From Pseudodesulfovibrio thermohalotolerans (lineage in GTDB: Bacteria; Desulfobacterota; Desulfovibrionia; Desulfovibrionales; Desulfovibrionaceae): a stretch of DNA of 64,000 nucleotides. A program made the position numbers and the translations under genes. Below are positions 43,144 to 52,500 of this stretch, in pieces. The stretch is taken from positions 1,468,001 to 1,532,000 of the forward strand of contig NZ_CP120635.1 of NCBI RefSeq assembly GCF_021353295.2, written 5' to 3'. Every line of letters begins with the position of its first letter. Position 1 is the stretch's first letter. The notes under the pieces were generated by a model. It did not search any database. It was given only the letters and a program-made list of their open reading frames with translations, and was not told the DNA's origin.

Positions 43144-44513
43144 TGAGCCAAAGCCCGAGAAGCGTTTGCCCGGTCTGCCTGCGGCTCATTCCGGCCGCTC
43201 ACGAGACCGTCGGCGACGAGACGTTCCTGGTCAAGACCTGCCCCGAGCACGGGGAGTTTCGAGCGGTGGTCTGGCGCGGCGAGCCTTCCTTTGCCGCATG
43301 GGCGCGGCCCAAGGTGCCGTCGAGTCCACGGACGCCGTTCACCGAAGTGGATCGGGGCTGTCCGTTGGATTGCGGGTTGTGCGACGCACACCGCCAGCAT
43401 ACCTGCACCGCGCTTTTGGAAGTCACTTGGCGGTGCGACCTGGGCTGCCCGGTCTGTTTCGCCTCGTCCGGCAGACAGGCTCCGCCCGATCCGTCCCTGG
43501 ACGAACTGGGCCGCCTGTTCGATCGCGTGGAGCTGGCCTCGGGTTATTGCAACATACAGCTTTCGGGCGGCGAGCCGACCGTACGCGAGGACCTTGCCGA
43601 TATCATCAGGCTGGGCAAGGGCAAGGGATTTCCGTTCATCCAACTGAACACCAACGGGCTCAGGCTCGCGTGCGAGCAGGGCTACGCCGATCGGCTTGCC
43701 GAGGCCGGGCTGGATTCCGTCTTTTTGCAATTCGATGGTACGCGGGATGGCATTTACGAGAACCTGCGGGGCCGCCCCCTGCTCGACGCCAAGCTCGCGG
43801 CCTTGGACGCACTGGCCAAGGCCGGGGTGGGCGTCATCCTGGTGCCCACGTTGGTGCCGGGGGTCAATACCGACGATCTGGGCAATATCCTGCGATTGGC
43901 CATGGAGCGTTCTCCGGCCGTTCGCGGGGTTCACTTTCAGCCTGTCAGCTATTTCGGTCGCTACCCCACGCGGCCGGGCGACGAGGAACGTATCACCCTG
44001 CCGGAGATTATGCGCGGCCTTGAAACCCAGACCGGCGGGATGCTCAAGGCCGCCGACTTCAGCCCGCCGGGTTGCGAGCACGCCTTTTGTTCCTTCCACG
44101 CCAACTACGTGGTCACGGAGGAAGGCGGTTTGACCAGGCTTTCTTCAAACGGGGCGTGCGGCTGCACCCCGCGTCCGGCCTCCGAGGGGGCGGACGCGGC
44201 CAAGGCGTTCGTCAAGCGTCAGTGGGCCGCGCCGGAGAAGCGACTGCCCATGGCCTTTGACGGGGCGCAGGCCGGGGTATCATCCGACAGTGAGCCGATG
44301 GACGCCCTGGACGCTTTTATCCGGCGGGCTGCCACTCATACGCTGGCCGTGTCGGCCATGGCCTTTCAGGACTGTTGGACCCTGGACCTCGAACGGCTCA
44401 AGGGATGTTGCATTCACGAGGTGTCCCCTGACGGGCGGCTCATTCCGTTCTGCGCCTATAACCTGACCTCAATGGACGGTGAGACCCTGTACAGGGGGAA
44501 ATGTCATGAATAG
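43143..44513 (+). CDS. trsS: Radical SAM protein of the TrsS type
   Basis: 456 aa. An N-terminal cysteine-rich extension has CPVCLRLIP, KTCPEHG and CPLDCGLCDAH. The radical SAM cluster follows at about residues 98-105, CDLGCPVC (C-x3-C-x2-C), then LSGGEPTVRED (the GGE motif) and a partial TIM barrel. The C-terminal third has more cysteines (PGCEHAFCSFH, GACGC, LKGCCIH, PFCAYN) compatible with an auxiliary cluster (SPASM-like). I recall relatives annotated as radical SAM (seleno)protein TrsS; this copy uses Cys. Start is GTG overlapping the previous stop. The substrate is unknown. Confidence 0.75.
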   Translation: MSQSPRSVCPVCLRLIPAAHETVGDETFLVKTCPEHGEFRAVVWRGEPSFAAWARPKVPSSPRTPFTEVDRGCPLDCGLCDAHRQHTCTALLEVTWRCDLGCPVCFASSGRQAPPDPSLDELGRLFDRVELASGYCNIQLSGGEPTVREDLADIIRLGKGKGFPFIQLNTNGLRLACEQGYADRLAEAGLDSVFLQFDGTRDGIYENLRGRPLLDAKLAALDALAKAGVGVILVPTLVPGVNTDDLGNILRLAMERSPAVRGVHFQPVSYFGRYPTRPGDEERITLPEIMRGLETQTGGMLKAADFSPPGCEHAFCSFHANYVVTEEGGLTRLSSNGACGCTPRPASEGADAAKAFVKRQWAAPEKRLPMAFDGAQAGVSSDSEPMDALDAFIRRAATHTLAVSAMAFQDCWTLDLERLKGCCIHEVSPDGRLIPFCAYNLTSMDGETLYRGKCHE

Positions 44514-45795
44514 CTCCAATCTAGACCGTTGGCTGGCCGGACGCATGGGGCGGGACACTGTTCCGTCACGCCGCGAGCTGCGCGATTGGCAGTTGCGGCG
44601 GCTTCGGGAGATGGTGGATCACGCCAAGCTTGGCAGTCCGTTCTATGCCCGTCATCTGGCGGATTTTTGCGGCGCGGATCTGGATACTCTTGAAGCGTTT
44701 TCACGGCTGCCAGAGATAGGTCCGGAACAGTTGCGTTCCGATCCCGATGCGTTGCTGAGCGTGTCCCGCGACGACATAGAGCGGGTCGTCACCCTGTCCA
44801 GCTCCGGCACGACCGGGGAACCAAAACGCATTTTTCACACCGCCGACGATCTTGAGGCCACTACGGATTTTTTTGGTTGGGGCATGTCCAACATGGTTGG
44901 TCCGGGAGAGACCGCCCTGGTCCTCCTGCCCGGCGCGCGGCCCGGCGGAGTGGGGCGGTTGCTCGACGAGGCGTTGTCCAGGCACGGCTCGCGGGCCGTA
45001 TCCCATGGCGAAATGTCGGATGCGGATGCGGCTGTGGACCAGTGCCTGGCCGAGAAGGCCGTCTGCGTGGTCGGCTCACCGGCCCATGTGAACCTGTTCG
45101 CCCACGCCTGGACTGCGCGCGGTTTGCCCCGTGACGTGATCCGCTCAGTGTTGCTTTGCTGGGACGTGATTCCCGACGCGGTTTGTTCGAACGTGGCCGA
45201 ACGGTTGGGGTGCGGGGTATTTCGCCATTGGGGCATGATCGAGACCGGCTTGGGCGGGGCCGTGGAGTGCGCGCCGGGTTCGGGGATGCATCTGCGCGAG
45301 ACCGATGTTTTCGTCGAGATCGTGGACCCGGAAACGGGTCGGTTGCTCCCGGACGGAGAGTTCGGAGACATGGTCGTGAGCACGCCGCTGAAAAAGGGAA
45401 TGCCGCTCATTCGCTACCGCACCGGCGACGTGGGGCGCATCCTGCCTCGGGATTGCGACTGCGGCAGCCCGCTGCGCAGACTGGACCCGCTGGTTCGGCG
45501 CAGGCGCGGCGGCGTGGCGTCGGTATCCGGCGTTTTCTCTCTGTGGGAATTGAACGAGGTTATGTACGGCGTGCCGGGCGTGGCGGATTTCGCGGCCCGG
45601 TTGAACAATGGCACGCTGCATCTAGTGGTGTGCGGCGATGCTTCCTTCCAGGCGGTGTCGGACGCGCTCGGGACCCTGCCCGCCGTGGCCGGGGGGCTTG
45701 CGGCCGGGACGCTGCGGGTGGATATCGAGAACAAGCATGGCGTCGCCCCCGCCGTTTCCGGGCTGGACAAGCGGCGCATAGAGATAGGGAGTTGA
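44506..45795 (+). CDS. AMP-dependent CoA ligase, PaaK-like (DVU_1553-like)
   Basis: 429 aa adenylate-forming enzyme similar to phenylacetate-CoA ligases. The phosphate-binding loop TLSSSGTTGEPKRIF lies near residue 96, the aromatic/gate segment HWGMIETGLGGAVEC near residue 247, and PLIRYRTGDVGRI near residue 305 (the conserved YRTGD motif). It would activate a carboxylic acid to an acyl-adenylate and then acyl-CoA, possibly the acid made by the aldehyde oxidoreductase, although a maturation role is equally possible. AGGGGGA precedes the ATG, which overlaps the radical SAM gene by 8 nt. Confidence 0.8.
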   Translation: MNSSNLDRWLAGRMGRDTVPSRRELRDWQLRRLREMVDHAKLGSPFYARHLADFCGADLDTLEAFSRLPEIGPEQLRSDPDALLSVSRDDIERVVTLSSSGTTGEPKRIFHTADDLEATTDFFGWGMSNMVGPGETALVLLPGARPGGVGRLLDEALSRHGSRAVSHGEMSDADAAVDQCLAEKAVCVVGSPAHVNLFAHAWTARGLPRDVIRSVLLCWDVIPDAVCSNVAERLGCGVFRHWGMIETGLGGAVECAPGSGMHLRETDVFVEIVDPETGRLLPDGEFGDMVVSTPLKKGMPLIRYRTGDVGRILPRDCDCGSPLRRLDPLVRRRRGGVASVSGVFSLWELNEVMYGVPGVADFAARLNNGTLHLVVCGDASFQAVSDALGTLPAVAGGLAAGTLRVDIENKHGVAPAVSGLDKRRIEIGS

Positions 45796-45798
45796 GCA

Positions 45799-46791
45799 AT
45801 GAAAGCGTTTGTGCGTGAGGTGGCCGGATTGGCGCGGGCCGGAGAGCCCTTTGTCCTGGCCACGGTGGTCGAGAGTTCCGGGTCCACGCCGAGGTCCTCG
45901 GGCGCGAAGATGGCCGTGCGCCGCGATGGGGCCATCATCGGCACCGTGGGCGGCGGCCTGGCCGAGGCCCGTGCCTGCCGGTCCGCCGGAGAGATGTTGG
46001 CCGGAGGTGCTTCCGACGGTCAGGCGCGGCTGATGTTTGTGGACATGACCCAGGAACTGGCCGCCGACTCGGATATGATCTGCGGCGGCGGGCTGTCCAT
46101 GTTTCTCGAAATGGCGTCGCCGAACGGGGAGTGCGCCCGCGTTTATGCCGAGCTGGACGACATGCTGCGCAGGGGCGACGCCGCGACGCTCACGACCTGC
46201 GTTCAGGGCGGTGAAACGCCGCTTGTCACCGGGCATGACATCGTCACCGGCAGACCGGACGGCGAGATGCCGGTTTTCAGCCGCGACGGCAATCCCATGG
46301 TCCTGGCCGAGCCGTTCATTCCGCCCGCGCCGTTGTATATTTTCGGAGCCGGGCACGTCTCCCGGTTCACCGCGCGGGTGGCGGCCATGGTCGGGTTTCG
46401 CACCGTGGTGCTGGACGACCGGGAAGAGTACGCCAATCGGGAACGCTTTCCCGAGGCCGACGAGGTGGTGGTCCTCCCGTCTTTCGCCGGGTGCTGCGAC
46501 GCGCTCAGGGAAGACCCCGAGGCGTTCGTGGTCATCGTTACCCGGGGGCATATGCACGACCGTAACGTTCTGGCCGAGGCCCTGCGGACAAGGGCGCGCT
46601 ATGTGGGCATGATCGGCAGCTCCACCAAGCGCGAAAAGATATATGCTTCCCTGCTGGCCGATGGTTTCACCCAGGCGGAGATCGACCGCTGCTATAGCCC
46701 CATCGGGCTGCCCATCGGCGGACAGACCCCGGAGGAGATCGCGGTCAGCATCGTGGGCGAGCTTATTCAGGTCCGGGCGGGTAAGGCATGA
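45799..46791 (+). CDS. XdhC/CoxI-family molybdoenzyme maturation factor
   Basis: 330 aa. The N-terminal XdhC_CoxI domain has VVESSGSTPRSSGAKMAVRRDG and TVGGGLAEARA; the C-terminal Rossmann domain has YIFGAGHVSRFTARVAAMVGF near residue 180. XdhC proteins bind the molybdenum cofactor, promote its sulfuration and hand it to xanthine-oxidase-family enzymes, so its target is most probably the mop product. It overlaps the next gene by 4 nt. Confidence 0.92.
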   Translation: MKAFVREVAGLARAGEPFVLATVVESSGSTPRSSGAKMAVRRDGAIIGTVGGGLAEARACRSAGEMLAGGASDGQARLMFVDMTQELAADSDMICGGGLSMFLEMASPNGECARVYAELDDMLRRGDAATLTTCVQGGETPLVTGHDIVTGRPDGEMPVFSRDGNPMVLAEPFIPPAPLYIFGAGHVSRFTARVAAMVGFRTVVLDDREEYANRERFPEADEVVVLPSFAGCCDALREDPEAFVVIVTRGHMHDRNVLAEALRTRARYVGMIGSSTKREKIYASLLADGFTQAEIDRCYSPIGLPIGGQTPEEIAVSIVGELIQVRAGKA

Positions 46792-47915
46792 TGAACGGGC
46801 TTGCCGCGATCATTCCGGCGGCGGGACTGTCCTCTCGCATGGGCAGTTTCAAGCCGCTGCTTCCCCTTGGAGACGGTACGGTCCTTTCGCGTTGCGTTGC
46901 ACTTTTCAGGGAGTGCGGCGTGGAGCGGATCGTGACGGTTACGGGCAAGCGGGCCGACGAGGTGGCGGCCTGTGCCGTGGAGGCCGGGGCCGAGGCCGTC
47001 TACAACCCGTCATTCGAACAGGGCATGTATTCCTCGGTCCTGACCGGCGTGCGGACATTGGGGGGCGATGTGCGGGCATTTTTCATGCTTCCGGCGGACA
47101 TTCCCCTGGTCCGGCCCGAGACGGTTCGGCGGCTTGTCGACGAATTCGAGCGGACGCGGCCGTCCGTCTTGTATCCACGATTCGCCGGAGAACGAGGCCA
47201 TCCGCCGCTCATTGCGGCCGAAATCGTTCCGGCCATTCTGAATCATGACGGCACCGGCGGGCTTCGGGCCGTGCTCGACGGGGTGGAGGCGGACGCGCTG
47301 GACCTGGACGTGCCCGATTTCGGCATAGTCCATGACCTGGATCGTCCCGAGGATTACGAGTTGGCCCTGGCAGTGGCCGGGATACGCTATCCGCTTGAGG
47401 ATGAGTGCGGCGAGTTGTTCCGGGAGTACGGGGTTTCCGACCATATCGTCGGACATTGCCGGGCCGTGGCCAAGGTGGCGACGGCCCTGTGCGGTCGGCT
47501 GAACGAGCGGCCGGGCGCTCCCCGGCTGGACCCCGGCCTTGTCCTGGGCGCGGCCCTTACCCACGACATCGGCAAGGGGACCAAGCGGCACGAGGCCGCT
47601 GGGGCGGAGCTGTTGCGCGCTCATGGATTTTCGGACGCCGCCGACATCGTGGCCGCCCACTTCGATCTGACCCTGTCCGACGACGCCCCCGTCACTGAGC
47701 GGGAGGTCGTTTTCCTGGCCGATAAGCTGGTTCGTTGTCACGGGCCGGTTCCGCTGGACAGGCGATATATGGAGAAGGTGGAGATGTATCGCCACGAGGT
47801 GGGGGCGGAAGAGGCCATATTGGGACGTCTTGAACGAGCCCGGGCGGTCATGACCCGTTTCGACCGGGAGTTGAACGATTCTTCCGAACGCATAGCCCGT
47901 GAGGCCCTGTCGTGA
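46788..47915 (+). CDS. MobA/MocA-like nucleotidyltransferase fused to an HD domain (DVU_1551-like)
   Basis: 375 aa with two domains. Residues 1-200 are a GT-A-fold NTP transferase with IIPAAGLSSRMGSFKPLLPLGDGT (the MobA/MocA G-x-S-x-R-M-G-x-x-K signature) and MLPADIPLV. Residues 215-350 form an HD phosphohydrolase domain with VGHCRAVAKVA and GAALTHDIGKGTKRHEAAGAELL. MocA-type enzymes attach CMP to molybdopterin, and MOP-type enzymes need molybdopterin cytosine dinucleotide, so CTP-dependent cofactor synthesis is a reasonable role. The HD partner's substrate is unknown. Start overlaps xdhC and the end overlaps the phosphatase gene. Confidence 0.85.
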   Translation: MMNGLAAIIPAAGLSSRMGSFKPLLPLGDGTVLSRCVALFRECGVERIVTVTGKRADEVAACAVEAGAEAVYNPSFEQGMYSSVLTGVRTLGGDVRAFFMLPADIPLVRPETVRRLVDEFERTRPSVLYPRFAGERGHPPLIAAEIVPAILNHDGTGGLRAVLDGVEADALDLDVPDFGIVHDLDRPEDYELALAVAGIRYPLEDECGELFREYGVSDHIVGHCRAVAKVATALCGRLNERPGAPRLDPGLVLGAALTHDIGKGTKRHEAAGAELLRAHGFSDAADIVAAHFDLTLSDDAPVTEREVVFLADKLVRCHGPVPLDRRYMEKVEMYRHEVGAEEAILGRLERARAVMTRFDRELNDSSERIAREALS

Positions 47916-48514
47916 TCGTGCTCCTGCGCCATTGCCGGCCGGCGGGCGGCGATGGGCTGTGTGTCGGCAGGACGCCCCTGCAACTCTCTGCGGATGGCGA
48001 GCTTCAGGCCCGTGCGCTTGCCGAAGAGCTGGGGGCGGTTCCGTTCGCGCGGCTGTGCTCAAGCCCCGCCATCCGGGCGCGGCACACTCTCGGGCCGCTG
48101 GCGGAGCGGCTTGGAATGCCCGTGGAAATATTGCCAGAGCTGGACGAAATCGACATGGGCGCGTGGGACGGTTTGGCCTTTGCCGATATTCGTGAACGGT
48201 TCCCGGAGGAATACGCGGCGCGGGGCCGTCGATTTGGCTGTTTTCGCGCCCCTGGCGGGGAGAACTTCGAGGATGTGGCCGACCGGGTCATGGTTGCCTT
48301 GGAGCAGCTGGCCGAAGGAAAGCTTCCCGTGCTGGTGGCGACCCATGCGGGCGTGATCCGGACGGCGCTTTGCCGGGTGACAGGCCATCCTCTGGACGAC
48401 TTGTTCCGGTTCAAACCGGGATACGCCCGATGTACGGTCTTGCGCCGGGAAGGGAACGGCCTCGCACTTGAGGCGGACGACCTGGATGCCGGGTCGATAC
48501 GCGCCCTTTTTTGA
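47912..48514 (+). CDS. Histidine phosphatase family protein
   Basis: 200 aa phosphoglycerate-mutase-like phosphatase. The catalytic motif LLRHCRP is at residues 4-10 (RH with His7), a second conserved Arg pair lies in SSPAIRARHT near residue 50, and ATHAGVIRTALCR near residue 145 has the second His. CobC (alpha-ribazole phosphatase) is similar in size, but this position at the end of a molybdopterin cluster suggests a nucleotide or cofactor phosphate substrate. GTG start overlaps the preceding TGA (GTGA). Confidence 0.82.
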   Translation: MIVLLRHCRPAGGDGLCVGRTPLQLSADGELQARALAEELGAVPFARLCSSPAIRARHTLGPLAERLGMPVEILPELDEIDMGAWDGLAFADIRERFPEEYAARGRRFGCFRAPGGENFEDVADRVMVALEQLAEGKLPVLVATHAGVIRTALCRVTGHPLDDLFRFKPGYARCTVLRREGNGLALEADDLDAGSIRALF

Positions 48515-48535
48515 GTGGCCTTTCGAGGCCGTTGT

Positions 48536-49420
48536 CTACGTCCGTTTCTGGACGAATTTCGACGTGCTTGAGTAGAAGATGTTGTAGACCAGGGTTAGCA
48601 GGCAGGCGAAGACCGCCGAGCCGATGCCTATGGCTACGTTGTAGAAGGGCGGCGCGGTCAGTGCGAGCCGGATCAGCAGGGTCGCCAGGGCGAAGCCGGA
48701 GTTGCGGAATATGGCGCGGAATTCGGGCAGGAACCGCTGGGCGATGAGCACCAGCATGATGTCGCTGAAGATCAGCACCGTGTAGAAATTCTTGAAGAAG
48801 TGGAAAGGATGCTCGCCGTTCAGCACGTGAAGCCCGTTCTGGATGCCCATGCCCACGAAGATGCCGAGCATGACCAGGGCCACCAGTTTCTTGGCCGCCA
48901 CGAATTTGAAGAGCGGCTCGCCCTTCTTGAGCGTTTCATCCAGGTTGCCGCGCAGGAGGGAATAGACCCCGAGCAGGCAGAATATGACCACGGCTCCGCC
49001 GCCGTCGGAGATGATGATCCACAGCTCCTGTTCGTGCCCGGTAATGGTGATGGGTTCCGGGAAGTCGGCCAGCGCCTTGAAGGCGCTCCGCAGCAGAATC
49101 AGCGCGAGGATTTCGAACTGCTTGCCCACGGCCTTTGAAATGGAGCAGGGCAGGGTGAAGATGAGGCTGATGACCTCCAGGATCAGGACCAGCGTGAAGG
49201 CCAGGTTGATGGCCATGTAGTGACTGGTGGGAATGATCTCCCCGAAGTGCCCGGTGATCCATCCCTGCCGTTTCATTTCTATGACGCCCAGGGCGAGAAT
49301 GAAGATCACGACCAGAAAACCGGCCACCGCCCTCTGGGTGGAGTCTTTCTCCCAGTAATGATGCAGGGGGTCGAAGGCGAAGGTGGCCAGGTCGTATATC
49401 TTGTGCATGGGATGCTTCAT
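48536..49420 (-). CDS. Polytopic membrane protein of unknown function
   Basis: 294 aa with about seven or eight hydrophobic segments (near 32-50, 66-88, 100-118, 140-158, 178-200, 210-228, 240-262, 265-285) and short polar loops. The N terminus is histidine-rich (MKHPMHK, FDPLHHYWEKD). I recognise no transporter or enzyme motif. It is convergent with the phosphatase gene (21 nt between stops) and likely monocistronic. Confidence 0.6.
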   Translation of the reverse strand: MKHPMHKIYDLATFAFDPLHHYWEKDSTQRAVAGFLVVIFILALGVIEMKRQGWITGHFGEIIPTSHYMAINLAFTLVLILEVISLIFTLPCSISKAVGKQFEILALILLRSAFKALADFPEPITITGHEQELWIIISDGGGAVVIFCLLGVYSLLRGNLDETLKKGEPLFKFVAAKKLVALVMLGIFVGMGIQNGLHVLNGEHPFHFFKNFYTVLIFSDIMLVLIAQRFLPEFRAIFRNSGFALATLLIRLALTAPPFYNVAIGIGSAVFACLLTLVYNIFYSSTSKFVQKRT

Positions 49421-49523
49421 GTTGCCTCCGCGAATGAATCCATCTGTTGTGCGCCGTCAACGACGCGGGTGACGAATTATCAGGAGCGGCTGCCGAAGTA
49501 AATAGGATGAATTCCTATTTAAC

Positions 49524-52500
49524 TTAAATTTCAAAAAGCATCTCAAGATCGTCGCGGGTCAGGCTCTTCAGGGCCGACTGGCCGGGAATGATGGCTTCGG
49601 CGACGTCCTTCTTCTGCTCCTGTAATTTGAGGATGCGCTCTTCCACGGTATTCTGGCAGATCATCTTGTAGGCGAAGACCTGGCGCTTCTGGCCGATGCG
49701 GTGCGTGCGGTCCGTCGCCTGGTTTTCCACGGCCGGGTTCCACCACGGGTCGTAGTGGATGACGTAGTCCGCGGAGGTCAGGTTCAGGCCGGTGCCGCCC
49801 GCCTTCAGCGATATGAGGAAGATGGGAATGTCCGGGTCCTCGTTGAAGCGGTCCACCTGTTCAAAGCGGTCCTTGGAGGAACCGTCCAGATAGGCGAAGG
49901 GAATTTCCCGAATTTGCAGCCAGTTGCGGATGACATGGAGCATCTGCACGAACTGGGAGAAGACCAGCACCTTGTGGCCGCCTTCGATGATGTCCACCAC
50001 CAGATCCTTGAAGGCGTCGAACTTGCCCGAAGGCAGGTTGGTGGACACGCCGGGCAAGTTGAGCTTGAGCAGGCGCGGGTGGCAGCAGATCTGGCGGAGT
50101 TTGAGCAGGGCGTCCAGAATGGACATTTGGCTCTTGGCCATGCCCTTTTCGTCCACGTCCTTGAGGACCTGGTCCTTGAGCTTCTTGGCCAGGGCGTTGT
50201 AGAGCTCGCGCTGTTCCTCCACCAATTCGCAGTAGTGGGTGGTCTCGATCTTGGGCGGCAGGTCTTTGGCCACCTCGGCCTTGGTGCGGCGGAGGATGAA
50301 CGGCTTGACCCGGGTGCGCAGGTAATCCAGCGTCTCTTCGTCGCCGTCCTTGATGGGCTTGACGATGCCGCGCTGGAAGGAATGCTGTGAACCGAGGAAG
50401 CCGGGCATGAGAAATTCGAACAATGACCAGAGCTCGAACAGGTTGTTTTCGATGGGCGTGCCCGACAGGCAGACGCGCAGGCCCGCGTCGAGTTTGCGCA
50501 CGGAACGGGCGGTGATGGTGTTCGGGTTCTTGATGTTCTGGGCTTCGTCGAGAATGACGCTGGCGTATTCGTATTTCAGCAGCTCGTCCAGGTCGCGCCG
50601 GAGCAGGGCGTACGTGGTGATGACCAGGTGTGAGTCCTTGATGTGCTGGAACAGGCCTTCGCGCTTGGCACCGTAAATGGTCAGCCGTTTCAGGCCGGGC
50701 ACGAATTTCTGCGCCTCGCGTTCCCAGTTGGGCAGGACAGATGTGGGCACGATGATGAGGTTCGGGCCGTCCACGCCGTTGTCCACCAGGGACTGGATGT
50801 AGGACAGGGTCTGGATGGTCTTGCCGAGTCCCATTTCGTCCGCGAGGATGCCGCCGAAGCCGTATTCGCGCAGGAAGTTCAGGTAGCTGAGCCCCTGAAC
50901 CTGATAGGGGCGCAGGGTTGCCTGCAATTCCTTGGGCTGCGCGATGATCTTGATCTGTTCGAAGTTGTTGATCTTTTCGCGCAACTTCACGAAAAATTCG
51001 TCGGTCTGGGCCTGGGGCAGGTCTTCCAGAATCTTTTCGAGCACCGGGGCCTCGAACTGGTTGAACTGCTGCTTGGGTGCCTTCTCGGGATCGAAGCCCA
51101 GTGCCTTGAGCTTGTGGCCGAGTCTCTTCAGCCAGGACTCGGGCAGACTGGTGTAGGAGCCGTCCTTGAGCTGGACGTACCGCTTGCCCTTGGTCCATGC
51201 CTCCCAGATGACCTCGATGGGGACGCGCTGCTCATCGTACTGCACGGCCAGTTCGAGGTTGAACCACTTGTCTTCCTCGTCACTCTCCACTTCAGCCACG
51301 ACCTGGGGTTGCGTGGTGCGGACCTTGTAGCGGGTCAGGTTCTGCTCGCCGTAAACCCGGTACGCCTCCACGAGCTGGGGATAGTGGTCGAGCAGGAAGT
51401 TGATGGCTTCCTCCTGTTCCATGAACCAGATGTGGTTGTTCCTGGGCTGGAAATTCATGTCCTGCAATTCGCTCAGCAGGCGGGCCTCCTCGTCCTGGGC
51501 GCGCCGGATGAGGTAGGACTTGCCGCCCTCGTGGTAGGAGCCGGTCTGCAGGTCGGGGTTGGGGCCGGGCATGATGAATTCGCCGTGCTCGTTGGAGTAG
51601 ATGTTCTGAATCTTGAGCACGAGCAGGGAGCCTTCCTCGTCGAGGTAAAGCTTGGGATCGTAGTCGGCGTCCTGGAAGATGGGGCCGACACGTTCGAGGA
51701 AGTCCTCCTGGCCGTAGAGGTCGCTGACCGGAATCTGGGTCCAGACGCGGTCGAGAAATTCGGATACGTCGGCGTGGGGGACGATAGGCTTCTGCTCCAC
51801 CATGGCCTGGACCAGCTTGGGCTCCAGGCCGGTCTGCACCGGGTAGAAGGAGTTCTTGTAATAGACCCAGAGCGGCAGGCGGCCGTAGAAATATATTTCT
51901 TCCTCATCGGTGATGGGGAAGGGCATTTTGTCCTCGCGGGCGAGCAGAATTTCGAAGTTCAGGCCATCCTCGCTCAGGGTGGGGGAGAGCTTGAGCTGCA
52001 TGGTCTTGGACTCGATGGTGACCGGCTGATCGGATTCGCGCAGATAGAGGTAATATTCGTTCTTGATCGCTCTGAAGAACCAGGAGTGCAGGCCCGCCGG
52101 GATTTCCACCTTGTGGCCCCAGTAATCGAGGTAGTGGCCGATCTGTTCGGCCACGCCGGGGAGGGCGGGCGAAGTGTCGCACCAGTCGGAGTTCTCGACA
52201 ATCTGGGACAGAGTGACCTCGTTCTGCACCTGGGATATGCCCGATTTGTTTTGGCGGGCGCGGAAAAAAGCAACCTGTAGGCGGCCGAGTTCCGGATAGA
52301 TGCGGTATATGAGGTAATGGCGACCGGCCTCGGGTTCGAGTTCGGTGGCGAAAAAAGGACGGAAGGTCTGTCGCCAGTCCGTGCGCGGGGTGGGCATCCC
52401 GCCGCCGGATTCGGTGTCGAGGGACTTGAGCAACTTGACCGCCGTGGCTGCCACGTGACGACAGACCCCGGAAAAGGAGTCCGGGCAGTTGCAATAGTAG

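Noticed and set aside
50643..52280. 545-codon plus-strand frame under the SNF2 helicase
   Set aside because: Antisense shadow of the helicase; the plus translation is leucine/valine-rich with no coherent protein features.
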